64,000 nucleotides of DNA. Source: Phycisphaerae bacterium. Lineage in GTDB: Bacteria; Planctomycetota; Phycisphaerae; Sedimentisphaerales; Anaerobacaceae. Position numbers and translations under genes: made by a program. Each line of letters starts with the position of its first letter. Position 1 is the stretch's first letter. The stretch covers positions 62,001-126,000 of the forward strand of contig JAGOLX010000010.1 of the NCBI GenBank assembly GCA_017993835.1. The letters are read 5' to 3'. A model generated the notes under the pieces. It saw only the letters and a program-made list of their open reading frames with translations. It ran no database searches and was not told the origin of the DNA. This document shows, in pieces, positions 9,560 through 18,584 of the stretch.

Positions 9560-9703
9560 CGTGTCTCCCATTTCCTATTTGCTATTTGCGATTTCCGATT
9601 TACGATTGACGACCGGGTACGTTGAGTCGATCCTGCGATTCACAACTCGCACGCGCAATCATAGAAGATCAGTCGCGAATAGTAAATCCCGAAGGGGGCC
9701 GTC

Positions 9704-10576
9704 ATGGAGCTTCGAAAACCCGTTGTGGCCGGCCAGTTCTATCCGTCCGACCGGCAGGAGTGTCTGGAACAGATCGACGAGTGCCTGGCGTCGTGTGCGT
9801 GGAGCGATTCGTTGCCCGACCCGCTGGTGGCAGGGATCGTCCCCCATGCCGGCTGGACGTTCAGCGGGGCGCTGGCGGCCATGGTTCTGGCCGCGGTGAA
9901 GAGGCAGCGGGCAACGGTCCGCACGTTCGTGATCTTCGGCGCCGCCCACGGGTACTTCGGCGCCGGTCCCATCGTCGATGCGAGCGACGCGTGGGAAACC
10001 CCCCTGGGCCAGGCGAGGATCGACGAATCGCTCCGGCGTTCCCTGGTCCAGAGCGGAACGGCCGTTGCCGGTGCCTCCGCTCACCGTCGCGAGCACAGCA
10101 TCGAAGTGCAGGTTCCCTTCATCCAGCACCTGTTCCCGGAGTCCGCCATTCTCCCGATCATCGTTCCGGCGAACGAGTCGGCGCTTGCGCTGGGCGATGC
10201 GACCGCCGATCTGGTTGCGGACCCGACGGCCGGGATCGTCTGCATCGCGTCGACGGATCTGACGCACTACGGCCCACGGTACGGCTTCACCCCGATGGGG
10301 ATCGGCGCCGATGCCTTGGGCTGGGCCAGCGGCGTCAACGACCGGCAGTTCATCGAGCTGGCTACCGCTCTCGAACCCGAGCGGTTGCTCGCGGACGCCA
10401 TCGAGAACGGTAACGCCTGCGGCCCGGGCGCCGCCGCCGCGGTTGTCGTTGCCGCCAGGAAACTCGGCGCCGCCAAGGGCGTCCTGCTCGCCCACACGAA
10501 TAGCAACGAGGTTCTGCTCCGCCAGACGGGCACCGCCCACCACGACAGTGTGGGCTACGCGGCTATCGTGTTCTGA
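9704..10576 (+). CDS. amrB: MEMO1 / AmmeMemoRadiSam system protein B family
   Basis: 290 aa, typical MEMO length. Hallmarks: RKPVVAGQFYPSD at the start, GIVPHAGWTFSG, FGAAHGYFG, HRREHSIEVQVPFIQ and ASTDLTHYG, which supply the conserved His/Asp/Glu pocket of the family. In bacteria the gene usually sits with AMMECR1 and radical-SAM partners; neither is next to it here, so it is an isolated copy. Biochemical function is not established for the bacterial family. Confidence 0.9.
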   Translation: MELRKPVVAGQFYPSDRQECLEQIDECLASCAWSDSLPDPLVAGIVPHAGWTFSGALAAMVLAAVKRQRATVRTFVIFGAAHGYFGAGPIVDASDAWETPLGQARIDESLRRSLVQSGTAVAGASAHRREHSIEVQVPFIQHLFPESAILPIIVPANESALALGDATADLVADPTAGIVCIASTDLTHYGPRYGFTPMGIGADALGWASGVNDRQFIELATALEPERLLADAIENGNACGPGAAAAVVVAARKLGAAKGVLLAHTNSNEVLLRQTGTAHHDSVGYAAIVF

Positions 10577-10674
10577 ATGTAACGGATCACTTGTCTGCGC
10601 AATTCCACTCGTGGAACGGCCAGGCAACGTGACACGCCTGCTCGTTCCGGTTAGGGAGCTCCTAACGAGTTCTG

Positions 10675-10848
10675 ACGAGCAAGATCGGCAATCGAACCGT
10701 GTGGCCGTGTGGCACCCCCGCCCTCGGGGGTGATCCCAGTGATCCCAGCCGGGGGCGACTGGGCCACATTACTGTCGGCTGAAGGGACTCCGAACCAGGC
10801 GCGCGAAGTCTGCCAAAGCAGTGGTACACGCTACCGAACTTGTCCGTC
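10675..10848 (+). repeat. Long dispersed repeat unit with REP-like core, copy 1
   Basis: About 175 bp. Core (10709-10767) consists of two hairpins, CACCCCCGCCCTCGGGGGTG and CCCAGCCGGGGGCGACTGGG, bounded by GTGGC / GCCAC. Flanks ACGAGCAAGATCGGCAATCG (left) and CTCCGAACCAGGCGC to CTACCGAACTTGTC (right) are present as the reverse complement at 56996-57238. Core-only copies are at 18476-18530 and 47230-47284. Confidence 0.85.
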
Positions 10849-10927
10849 AAAACCCATCAGAGATTGTGCGGACAGAGTACATCTTGGGAATGGGTGCGGA
10901 TGCGTCTGCGCCCGGAAGGAGCATGCC

Positions 10928-12316
10928 ATGAGCGCAAACGGGGATCGGATGAGACTGGGTCGGCGGGAGTTTCTCAAATCGGCGGCGGGGGCGGGAGCGG
11001 CGATCGCGCTTCCCTCGGTCGGATTGGGTGCGGCCGGGGAAGGCGAACCGGTCGAGCCGATCAATGTGGCTCTGATCGGTGCAGGGGAGCAGGGCAGCGT
11101 CCTGTTGGCTGCCTGCCTGAAGATCCCCGGCGTGAAATTCCAGGCCGTCTGCGACCTCTGGGAAGCGTACAACCTGCCGCGTGCGTCCCGCCTGGTGAAG
11201 CGATACGGCCATCCAGGCACGCCGTACATCGACTGTGGGGACATGCTCGCCAAGGAGAAGGGCCTTCACGCGGCCATCGTCGCCACGCCGGACTTCTGGC
11301 ACGACAGGCACACGGTCGCCTGTCTCGACGCGGGTCTGCACGTCTACTGCGAGAAGTCCATGTCCAACACGCTGGCGGGAGCCCGCCGGATGGTCGAGGC
11401 CGCTCGCAGAACGGGAAAACTCCTCCAGATCGGCCACCAGCGCCGGAGCAATCCGCGATATCTCCTGTGTCGCGAGAGACTCCTGTGCGGAGCGGAGCTG
11501 TTCGGCCGGATCACCGCGGTCAACGGGCAGTGGAATCGGGCGGTCCAGGTGCCGTTCGGCTGCCCCAAGGGCAAGGAGATCGACATCGCGACTCTGAATC
11601 GCTACGGCTATGCGTCCATGCAAGAGTTCCGCAACTGGCGGTGGCGCAGAGGCCTGGGCGGCGGTCCCATCGTCGATCTCGGCGCCCACCAGATCGACGT
11701 TTTCAACTGGTATCTCGACGCCAAGCCGAAGTCCGTGCTCGCCAGCGGCCGGCTCAACTATTACGACAAGGGTACCCACGATTGGTACGACACGGTCATG
11801 GCGGTCTACGAGTACGACACGTCCCAGGGCCCTGTCACTGCCTTTTATCAGACGCTCAGCGCTAACGGCAATCAGGGGTACTTCGAGAAGTTCATGGGCG
11901 ACCGTGGCACGCTCGTCCTCTCCGAGCGGGTGGACCGCACGCGACTGTATCCGGAACCGTCGGACATGCCTGCGACCGCGTGGGCCCAATGCATCCGGAA
12001 CGGAGACTTGACCGCCCAGCCGGAATGGATGAAGCTCGTTGAGCGAATGAGCGTCGAAGAGCTGGCGAAGACCCTCACTGTGTCGGACAGTCTCAATGCG
12101 GCGGGCAATACGCCGACCCTTGAACTCGCGGTCGAACTGCACAAGCCGATTCACCAGCCCCACCTGGAGAACTTCTTCGACGCCATCCGGGGCAAGGCCA
12201 AGCTCAACTGCCCGGCCAACGTCGGCTACGCAGCCGCAGTGACCGTGCTCAAGGTCAACGAGGCCATCGAGGCGGGCCGTCGACTGGACTTCCAGCCGGA
12301 CGAGTTCGCCGCATAG
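10928..12316 (+). CDS. Tat-exported Gfo/Idh/MocA family oxidoreductase
   Basis: 462 aa. The N-terminus has a twin-arginine signal (LGRREFLKSAAGAGAAIALP), then a Rossmann NAD(P)-binding domain (INVALIGAGEQGS), the family EKSMSNT motif (catalytic Lys region EKxxxxT) and a C-terminal alpha/beta domain (GGGPIVDLGAHQID). Start chosen for GGAAGGAG upstream. Tat export indicates a periplasmic, cofactor-loaded enzyme acting on a sugar or cyclitol; the substrate cannot be told. Such Tat-exported family members are strongly expanded in planctomycetes. The leader holds the repeat at 10675-10848. Confidence 0.9.
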   Translation: MSANGDRMRLGRREFLKSAAGAGAAIALPSVGLGAAGEGEPVEPINVALIGAGEQGSVLLAACLKIPGVKFQAVCDLWEAYNLPRASRLVKRYGHPGTPYIDCGDMLAKEKGLHAAIVATPDFWHDRHTVACLDAGLHVYCEKSMSNTLAGARRMVEAARRTGKLLQIGHQRRSNPRYLLCRERLLCGAELFGRITAVNGQWNRAVQVPFGCPKGKEIDIATLNRYGYASMQEFRNWRWRRGLGGGPIVDLGAHQIDVFNWYLDAKPKSVLASGRLNYYDKGTHDWYDTVMAVYEYDTSQGPVTAFYQTLSANGNQGYFEKFMGDRGTLVLSERVDRTRLYPEPSDMPATAWAQCIRNGDLTAQPEWMKLVERMSVEELAKTLTVSDSLNAAGNTPTLELAVELHKPIHQPHLENFFDAIRGKAKLNCPANVGYAAAVTVLKVNEAIEAGRRLDFQPDEFAA

Positions 12317-12340
12317 CTCCCGTGCGGGTCCCGTGTCTTC

Positions 12341-12613
12341 TCATCCGAAGTTGTAGTGCTTGCGGACGGCCTTCTCGACGCTCCAGACGCAGTCCAGGTC
12401 CTGAGGGAAGATCACCAGGTCCCCCGGCCCGAAACTCACGGAATCCTTGCCGTCCGAGATGGTGACCGCTCCTTCCAGGATCAGGCAGGTTTCCTTCTCC
12501 GTGTACGACCAGTCGAACGTGCTCGGTTCACACGCCCAGATCGGCCAGTTCTTGCATCGCTTGAGTTCCTCCGGGGTAGGCTTGCGAACAACGATGTCCT
12601 TCGCCGTGGGCAT
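12341..12613 (-). CDS. Small cupin-domain protein
   Basis: 90 aa, single RmlC-type cupin barrel of the DUF861/EutQ-like kind: WSYTEKETCLILEGAVTI, then SFGPGDLVIFPQDLDCVW. His-poor motif 1 means metal binding is uncertain. AAGGAG lies 10 nt upstream of the ATG and a possible minus-strand promoter (TATAAT complement near 12669-12674) lies further upstream. Convergent with the oxidoreductase gene, 24 bp apart. Confidence 0.8.
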   Translation of the reverse strand: MPTAKDIVVRKPTPEELKRCKNWPIWACEPSTFDWSYTEKETCLILEGAVTISDGKDSVSFGPGDLVIFPQDLDCVWSVEKAVRKHYNFG

Positions 12614-12795
12614 ATCCTCATACTCCTTGCAACCAGACCACGAGACGCGACTCCCATACGAACACTGGATTATACCGGGCTTCTTCCAGGATGGAAGCGG
12701 CTGAGCGATTTTCCCGCGATTCGCTGGCGAGGCGGGTTCTGCCGGTGTATATTCGCGGCTTTGCGGCCGAGGGGCCGTGTGGAGATGCAGGACGT

Positions 12796-13611
12796 ATGGA
12801 GCCTTGCCGGCTGGCCGAGATCGAACGCTGGTTTGAGGAATACGCGGGCCGTTTCTTCGGTCCGGACGAATACGTGAACAGGCACCTGCGGCTTAAGCAG
12901 GAACACACCCGGCGGGTGCGCGAGGAGATTCTCCACCTGGCCGGGCGGCTTGCCCTCGACGAGGATCAGACGCGGATCGCCGAAACGGTCGCCTTGCTCC
13001 ATGACGTCGGTCGATTCCCCCAGTTCGTCAGGCATCGCACGTTCAGCGATCTGCGAAGCGTCAGTCACGCCTGCCTTGCGATCGAGGTCCTGCATCAGGA
13101 GGGTGTTCTGGATGCCCTGGCGTCCGAGGAGCGTCTCTGGATCGAGACGGCGGTCGCTCTTCACAGTTGCAGGATGATCCCCGCCGGCCTCGACGGTCCG
13201 GCGCTGTTGTTCCTGAAGCTGATCCGCGACGCCGACAAGCTCGACATCTACCGGATCATGACCGACATCTACCGGCGCTATAGGGAGAACGCCCCCGGAC
13301 TTTCGTTCGATGCCGAGTTGCCCGATGAGCCGCGGGTCACGCCGGAAGTGGTGGACGCGGTCCTCGCCGGCCGACTCGTTGAACATGCGAGCCTCCGCAC
13401 GCTCAACGACATGAGACTCTGCCAGATCGGCTGGGTCTACGACATAAACTTCACCGCCGGCCTGGAAAGGCTCCAGACCGGCGGTTGGCTTGAACAGCTT
13501 TTCGGCGATCTGCCGGACAGCGACGAGATGCAGCGCGTCCGACGGAAGATCCTCGACTACGTCGAGTCCCGTCTGGCGGCTGTCTCAGGCCCCGGCGGCC
13601 GGGACTCTTAG
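12796..13611 (+). CDS. HD-domain phosphohydrolase-like protein
   Basis: 271 aa. HD superfamily metal-binding signature: H in KQEHTRRV (about 35), HD in ALLHDVGRFPQF (about 70), a downstream His in ALHSCRM and D in RDADKLDIYRI. The start at MEPCRLAEIE is preferred because upstream codons have no ribosome site; an earlier in-frame ATG at 12691 is possible. The stop codon overlaps the stop of the convergent autotransporter gene by 4 bp. Substrate unknown; nucleotide or phosphoester hydrolysis is expected from the family. Confidence 0.8.
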   Translation: MEPCRLAEIERWFEEYAGRFFGPDEYVNRHLRLKQEHTRRVREEILHLAGRLALDEDQTRIAETVALLHDVGRFPQFVRHRTFSDLRSVSHACLAIEVLHQEGVLDALASEERLWIETAVALHSCRMIPAGLDGPALLFLKLIRDADKLDIYRIMTDIYRRYRENAPGLSFDAELPDEPRVTPEVVDAVLAGRLVEHASLRTLNDMRLCQIGWVYDINFTAGLERLQTGGWLEQLFGDLPDSDEMQRVRRKILDYVESRLAAVSGPGGRDS

Positions 13612-16157
13612 AACAGCCACTTGAATCGCATCCAAACGTCGTGTCGCTGCACGTCCGACGAGTACTCGCCGTCGTAAGCCAGCGTCAGCGTGCTTCGGGA
13701 TCTGCGAAGGACGAGGGAACCCGCCAAGGCCACCGCGGTCTCATCCTGATCGGACTCGATTCGGACGCGGTCGGCGCCCACGACGGATTGCCAGATCTCT
13801 GTTTCGCCGTCGGTGAGCAGTTGGCGGATGCCGATGGACGCGGACGGCGTGATGCGGATCTTGCGGTACATGAAACGGCTCTGCCAAAACAGCGACGCTT
13901 CGCCCACGAGGTCGTGATCGTTCAGGGCAGAGTACGTCGTGTCCCAGTCGGCGTCGTTCGCATCCGTGGTGTACCGTTGGCGATGGGCCCAGAGCCAGGT
14001 GGCGCCGATCTCCGGGTAGAACACGTGGGCGCCCCGTCGGAAGGTGCGTCCGAGGGCGACCGCGGCGTTGCCGCCGTAGCTGTTGTAGGAGGCGGTCTCT
14101 CGCTCGTCCAGGTTCAGTCCGGTCAGACCCTCGTAGTCGTGCCAGCCGTAGAAGGTGGTGAAGCCGTACCGCAGGGCCCACGGCCTCCAGCGGGTCAAGC
14201 CGCTGAACCCGGTGGTGACGATGCCCTGGTCTTCGCTGTTGGCGCTGTAGCCGGTCCCGGTGTAGTCGATGTCGGACGATCCGTAGCCGACGTGCAGTCC
14301 GAGCAGGCTTTCGCCCACGCACTGCGTGTAACCTGTGGAGGTTCCCCATTGCCCTGCGTTATAGCCCAGCGGACTGGCGTCCTTGCCGATATGGGAGTAG
14401 TACGGCTCGATGAACATGCCGGAGGCCCTCTGGCACGCCGACCCGGCGAGGGCCGCTTCGCCGGTCGAATCGTCGTCGTCGTCCTCCTCCCACACGTCCG
14501 GCTCGAGCATACTCTCCAGCAGGATCGAGGTCATGTGCCGGTTCATCGCATCGGCGGCATGGGAGACCAGTTGCTTCTCCACGGCCGAGGAGGCCAGAGC
14601 TTCCGATGCCTCGGGGGCGTAGTCGAGGGACACCGTGTCGTCCTCGGCGCCCTCGGTTCCCTGTGTGTAGTACGTGGCTGTGACGTCGGGATTGACCGCT
14701 TCCACCTGGCCGAAATTCCCGGACACCAGGCCGCTCGCCTCGAACAGGCGGTACTCGGTGTTCCACAGGGTCTCTTCGTCCACCGCGGTGACCGTGAGCG
14801 TCGCGTCGTTCAGGACCAGCATCGCCTCGCCGCCGACGTAGATCGACCCGGTGTTCGGGTCCCCGTCGAGAGTGACGTTGTAGGTGTCGAGGAGGGTCGT
14901 CATGCTGCCGTCGATGTACAGCTCATAGGCGCTGTCGCCGCTGGCGCGGATGATTCCTGTATTGGTCAGATAGCCCTCGTTGTACATGCGGATGCCGTAG
15001 GCCTGGGCCGGAGTGCTGCCGTCCGGGACATTCGACGTGACGGTGATGTTGCCGCTGTTGGTGACGTTGCCGTACGCTTCGATACCGTACGCGATCGAGC
15101 TGGTGTCGGCGCTGCCCCCGTTGGTTTCGGCCGTCCCGCTCTGCGAGATGACAGAGATATCGCCTTCGTTGTGGACGTCGCCGTAACTGTGGATGCCGTA
15201 GGCCCGTCCCGCGGCCTCCGCGGGACTTCCCAGGGTGGCGGCCTGGTTCGCGGTGGCGATCACAGTGAGATCGCCCGTATTGTTCACGTCGCCCTCGCTG
15301 TAGATGCCGTAGGCGGTGCTGCTGGCATAGGCGCTGGCGTAGGGGTTGGCGTCGCCGCCGCTTTCGGCGAACCCGCCGATCGCGCGGATCGTGAGATCGG
15401 CGGTATTGTCCGTGCTGCCATACGTGTAGATGCCGTAGACGTTGGTATTGGCATTGGAGGAGCTGTCGGTGCTGTCGGTTCCCGCGCCGCCGCCGTAGGC
15501 GGTGATGGAGATCTCGCCGCTGTTGGATGCGTCCGCCATGGCGAAGATGCCATAGACGTCCACGTAGGCGGCGGCCCCGCCGTAGTCGCTTCGGGCGTCG
15601 CCGCCCCTTTCTTCGATGGTGATCGCGCCGCTGTTGGTGACGCTTCCACCGGCATTGATGCCATAGACCTGGGTCGTGGCAAACGCATTTTCGTAGTTGG
15701 CAGTCGCCGTCCCTCCCGTCGCGTCCACACTGATCCCGGCGGTGTTGCTCACGTCGCTGACGCCGTAGAGACCGTAGACTCCGATGCCGGCGTAGGCGGA
15801 ACCCTCGATGCCGTAGGCGTTGCCTCCGGTGGCCGTGACGGCAATCGGGCCGGTGTTGGTTAGCGCCGTGTTCGAATCGATGCCGTAGGCATAGAAGCCG
15901 GCATTGTCATAATACAGATTCGGATCGGTTTCACCCCAGGCGAAGAGGGTGACGGACTGGCTGTTGGTCCAGGGGTCCGTATAGGCCGAGCCGTCGATGC
16001 CGTAGACCGAGTTGGCGTCGTGCAGGCCGGTCTCGTTGACGTCGACCTGCCCGAGGGCCGCGCCGGACAGACACGCTATTGCGAGTCCGATTGCCCAGAT
16101 GAACTGCCGGCTTCTGCCGATTCTCGTGGAACGCTTGGCCTTGGTGAAGATCTGCAT
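13608..16157 (-). CDS. Autotransporter-like outer-membrane protein
   Basis: 849 aa. Extended signal peptide (MQIFTKAKRSTRIGRSRQF then a hydrophobic WAIGLAIACLSGAALG). A passenger of about 500 residues is built from repeats with a YGI core and N(T/S)G(D/E)(I/L)(T/S)(V/I) strands, as in right-handed beta-helices. An acidic linker (EEDDDDDSTGE, about 590) precedes a C-terminal barrel of about 270 residues ending in the aromatic WMRFKWLF, the expected last-strand signature. It has its own promoter at 16250-16277. Likely surface-displayed; ligand or activity unknown. A truncated paralogue lies directly upstream. Confidence 0.85.
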   Translation of the reverse strand: MQIFTKAKRSTRIGRSRQFIWAIGLAIACLSGAALGQVDVNETGLHDANSVYGIDGSAYTDPWTNSQSVTLFAWGETDPNLYYDNAGFYAYGIDSNTALTNTGPIAVTATGGNAYGIEGSAYAGIGVYGLYGVSDVSNTAGISVDATGGTATANYENAFATTQVYGINAGGSVTNSGAITIEERGGDARSDYGGAAAYVDVYGIFAMADASNSGEISITAYGGGAGTDSTDSSSNANTNVYGIYTYGSTDNTADLTIRAIGGFAESGGDANPYASAYASSTAYGIYSEGDVNNTGDLTVIATANQAATLGSPAEAAGRAYGIHSYGDVHNEGDISVISQSGTAETNGGSADTSSIAYGIEAYGNVTNSGNITVTSNVPDGSTPAQAYGIRMYNEGYLTNTGIIRASGDSAYELYIDGSMTTLLDTYNVTLDGDPNTGSIYVGGEAMLVLNDATLTVTAVDEETLWNTEYRLFEASGLVSGNFGQVEAVNPDVTATYYTQGTEGAEDDTVSLDYAPEASEALASSAVEKQLVSHAADAMNRHMTSILLESMLEPDVWEEDDDDDSTGEAALAGSACQRASGMFIEPYYSHIGKDASPLGYNAGQWGTSTGYTQCVGESLLGLHVGYGSSDIDYTGTGYSANSEDQGIVTTGFSGLTRWRPWALRYGFTTFYGWHDYEGLTGLNLDERETASYNSYGGNAAVALGRTFRRGAHVFYPEIGATWLWAHRQRYTTDANDADWDTTYSALNDHDLVGEASLFWQSRFMYRKIRITPSASIGIRQLLTDGETEIWQSVVGADRVRIESDQDETAVALAGSLVLRRSRSTLTLAYDGEYSSDVQRHDVWMRFKWLF

Positions 16158-16249
16158 TGCATCGACCCTTTCTATGTGACACACGGTATGACGGGCTGCT
16201 TTGGTGGGGAAGTTCCGACTCCGCCATTTTCGCTGCCCAATGGAGCAAT

Positions 16250-16277
16250 ATCATAACTGTCGGTACAGGACTGTCAA
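16250..16277 (-). promoter_or_regulatory. Sigma70 promoter of autotransporter gene
   Basis: Minus strand: TTGACA (16277-16272), 16-nt spacer, TATGAT (16255-16250). Near-consensus, giving a leader of about 85 nt before the ATG at 16157. Confidence 0.75.
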
Positions 16278-16307
16278 GCCCCGGAAAGAGCATCCGCCAA
16301 CCCGTTC

Positions 16308-16500
16308 TCAGAATAGCCAACTGAACCGCAGCCAGATGTTGTGACGCTGAGCGTCGGGGGAGAACTCACCGTCGTAGGCCAGCGAGAGGGCATGCGGGGT
16401 TCTGGTCAGCGTTACGGACCCGGACAGCGTCATGGCGGTACGATCCCGTTCCGATTTGACCAGGACGGGACTGGCGCTGTCCACCGATTGCTAGGCATCT
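16308..16500 (-). pseudogene. C-terminal remnant of a second autotransporter
   Basis: Reading the minus strand, the last 60 codons before a TGA at 16310-16308 match the barrel end of the neighbouring autotransporter: QSVDSASPVL, then LSLAYDGEFSPDAQRHN and WLRFSWLF. In the intact gene the equivalent is LTLAYDGEYSSDVQRHD and WMRFKWLF. Upstream the frame meets a TAG where the intact gene has the Trp codon of the IWQSV motif, and homology stops. It is the leftover of a tandem duplication whose 5' part was deleted. Confidence 0.8.
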
Positions 16501-17262
16501 TGCGACTCGAAGGTCGCGAGGACTGATCCGGAGTCCGCCCCTCCTCTGGAAGATGGGCGGACGGACAACGGAATAAAACACGCCAAGTCGTGTACTGGAC
16601 AAGACTTGTGTACGACGTGGCGAAGCAGCACTATTTCCATCCCCTTCGGGTGGGCCAATGGCCCATGAACGGCTTCGTGGGAATGACCATCCCGGCGTCA
16701 CCATGTTTCCCGACGCACTTTTGGATCCTGAGCTCGCCCCCCTCCCGGGTCACGCGCCACGGGGCACGGGTCACGACGCCAGGCGAGGATTCGATGTGGT
16801 CGACGCGATAGTGCCGACGGACGGGGCCCTGTATCGAGTGTGGTACCGCCGACGAGATCGGGTTGCTCGACTGGGGCGACCTGCGTGCGGTTTGTGCGGC
16901 GCTGGCGTGCGATGTCACCCGCGTGGTGGGCAAGGCGATGGACTACCAGTTTGCCCGCGCCAGGCGGCTGCGCGGGCCGGCCGCACGGGCGCGGGCACCG
17001 GGTGCCGTCATGGCCTCCGGCGCGGGGCGCTGCTGCCTCTGCGGGTGGTGTTTCGCCGTGGCAGGCCCGTACCGTCTGTCCCGTCTCCTTGGCGTCGGCG
17101 CGCGTGCGATCGCTGGTCGCGCAACGCGGCATCGCCGACAAAGACGCTATGCTTTGTCTGGAAGGCCATGGGGATCTGGTCGATGCGGAAGGCTCGGAAG
17201 AAGCCGGATCGGGCCCGAAAGAACAGAAGGTCAGAGGGTTGGAAGGTGACTGGGGAAGGCTT
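16501..17262. other. Region without a recognisable gene
   Basis: Several frames are open because of high GC, but none has a ribosome site with conserved motifs. An imperfect palindrome (CGCCAAGTCGTGTAC / GTACGACGTGGCG, about 16578-16624) is present. It may be decayed coding sequence linked to the adjacent pseudogene. Confidence 0.4.
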
Positions 17263-17425
17263 GGAAAAAGCCGAATCGGGCCTGTATTCTTCAACGAAAT
17301 CTCCTGGTTCGATTTCGTTGAAGAATGGAAGTGACAAAGCGCGCGGCGCGCGACAAGGGTTTGAGGGGGAAGAATCGATCCAGGAGATTGTCCCCCCTCG
17401 AAGCAGGCCCGATCTGCCTGTTTCC
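17263..17425. repeat. Nested palindromic repeat, copy 1
   Basis: Outer arms GGAAAAAGCCGAATCGGGCC (from 17263) and the inverse ending at 17425. Inside sits a perfect 15-bp hairpin TTCTTCAACGAAATC (17287-17301) / GATTTCGTTGAAGAA (17311-17325). A related element follows the next gene at 18267-18401. Confidence 0.75.
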
Positions 17426-17513
17426 GACCCGGTTGCACAACGAACGCGGAATGGGTACAGTGCATCGCCGGTCGTGTGGCCGTGGGGTAGGGGTACAGGA
17501 TCAGGATGGAAAC

Positions 17514-18260
17514 ATGTTCGATTTGAGTTTAACAGGGTGGGTGCTGGTGGGCCTGTGTGCCGTGCTGACGGGGGTCAGCAAGACGGGCATCCCGGGCCTG
17601 GGCATCCTCATGGCGCCGCTGATGGCGATGGCATTCCCCGAGCACACCCGCCTTTCGACGGGGATTCTCCTGGGGATGCTCATCTTGGGGGATCTCTTCG
17701 CGGCGGGCTACTACCGCCAGCGAGCCGAGTGGAAACACGTGGTCCGCCTGCTTCCGCCGGCGTTCGTCGGGATCGTGGCCGGCTGGAAGGCCATGGACTA
17801 CGTCAGCGACAGCCAGCTTCAGCCGATCATGGGCGCGATCGTGCTGGCCATGCTCGGCCTGAACTACTGGCGGACCCGCGTGGGCGGCGAGAATCCCCCG
17901 ATTCCCCACCAGTGGTGGTTCGCGGCTCTGATGGGCTTCATCGCCGGCGTGACGACGATGATGGCCAACGCCGCGGGCCCGGTCATGATTATCTACTTGC
18001 TGGCGATGCGCCTGCCCAAGATCGAGTTCATCGGCACCAGCGCCTGGTTCTTCTTCGCGGTGAACTGGCTCAAGGTCCCGTTCAGCGTCAACCTGGACCT
18101 GATCACCAGAGAGTCGGTCAAGCTCGATCTGATGATGCTGCCATTGATCGCGCTGGGCGCCGTCGCGGGAATCCTGTTCCTCCGTCGTGTTCCGCAGAAG
18201 GTGTTCAACAGCCTGGTGCAGGTGCTGGCGGCCGCAGCCGCGGTCAAGCTGCTGTTCTGA
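17514..18260 (+). CDS. TauE/SafE-family membrane permease
   Basis: 248 aa. About eight hydrophobic segments, with the family's repeated half-domains: GVSKTGIPGLGILMAPLMA near the N-terminus and GVTTMMANAAGPVMIIYLLA in the second half. The family exports or imports sulfite, sulfoacetate or related anions; substrate is not predictable here. The start at MFDLSLTG is supported by AGGATGGA upstream and by the position of the first helix. The gene is bracketed by two copies of the same palindromic repeat. Confidence 0.88.
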   Translation: MFDLSLTGWVLVGLCAVLTGVSKTGIPGLGILMAPLMAMAFPEHTRLSTGILLGMLILGDLFAAGYYRQRAEWKHVVRLLPPAFVGIVAGWKAMDYVSDSQLQPIMGAIVLAMLGLNYWRTRVGGENPPIPHQWWFAALMGFIAGVTTMMANAAGPVMIIYLLAMRLPKIEFIGTSAWFFFAVNWLKVPFSVNLDLITRESVKLDLMMLPLIALGAVAGILFLRRVPQKVFNSLVQVLAAAAAVKLLF

Positions 18261-18266
18261 AGCGGT

Positions 18267-18401
18267 GGCTCGGAAAAAGCCATGGGCGTCGCTCGTCGCT
18301 CGGCTCTCGGTCCGAACCGTGTGTCTCCACGAGCGACGAGGGACGAGCGACGTGTTGGGCGTGCCCCCTCAGAGTAGGCCCGATCTGGCTATTTCCGAGC
18401 C
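18267..18401. repeat. Nested palindromic repeat, copy 2
   Basis: Outer arms GGCTCGGAAAAAGCC (18267-18281) and GGCTATTTCCGAGCC (18387-18401). Inner arms are GTCGCTCGTCGCTCGG and its near inverse ending GAGCGACG. It contains AGGCCCGATCTGGC, shared with copy 1 at 17263-17425. It starts 7 nt after the TauE stop and could act as a terminator-like 3' hairpin. Confidence 0.75.
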
Positions 18402-18475
18402 GTGGTCAGGTTGCTCTTCTGATGCGTGGCGGTTTTCCTTGTTCCTTTCGACTTGCCCCGAGATAATGTGCGTCT

Positions 18476-18530
18476 GTGGCACCCCCGCCCTCGGGGGTGT
18501 TCTTTCCCCAGCCGGGGGCGGCTGGGCCAC
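18476..18530 (+). repeat. REP-like double-hairpin core
   Basis: GTGGC, hairpin CACCCCCGCCCTCGGGGGTG, short spacer, hairpin CCCAGCCGGGGGCGGCTGGG, CCAC. Same core as at 10709-10767, 47230-47284 and (reverse) 57078-57127. Confidence 0.85.
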
Positions 18531-18584
18531 GAATCAAGAGATCTTGTGCCCGTCCGCGCGATGGGTGGTTCTGTCGAGAATGAC

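Noticed and set aside
16658-18466. 602-codon frame on the plus strand covering the TauE gene
   Set aside because: It runs through palindromic repeats and out of frame with the clear TauE protein; high GC leaves such frames open by chance.
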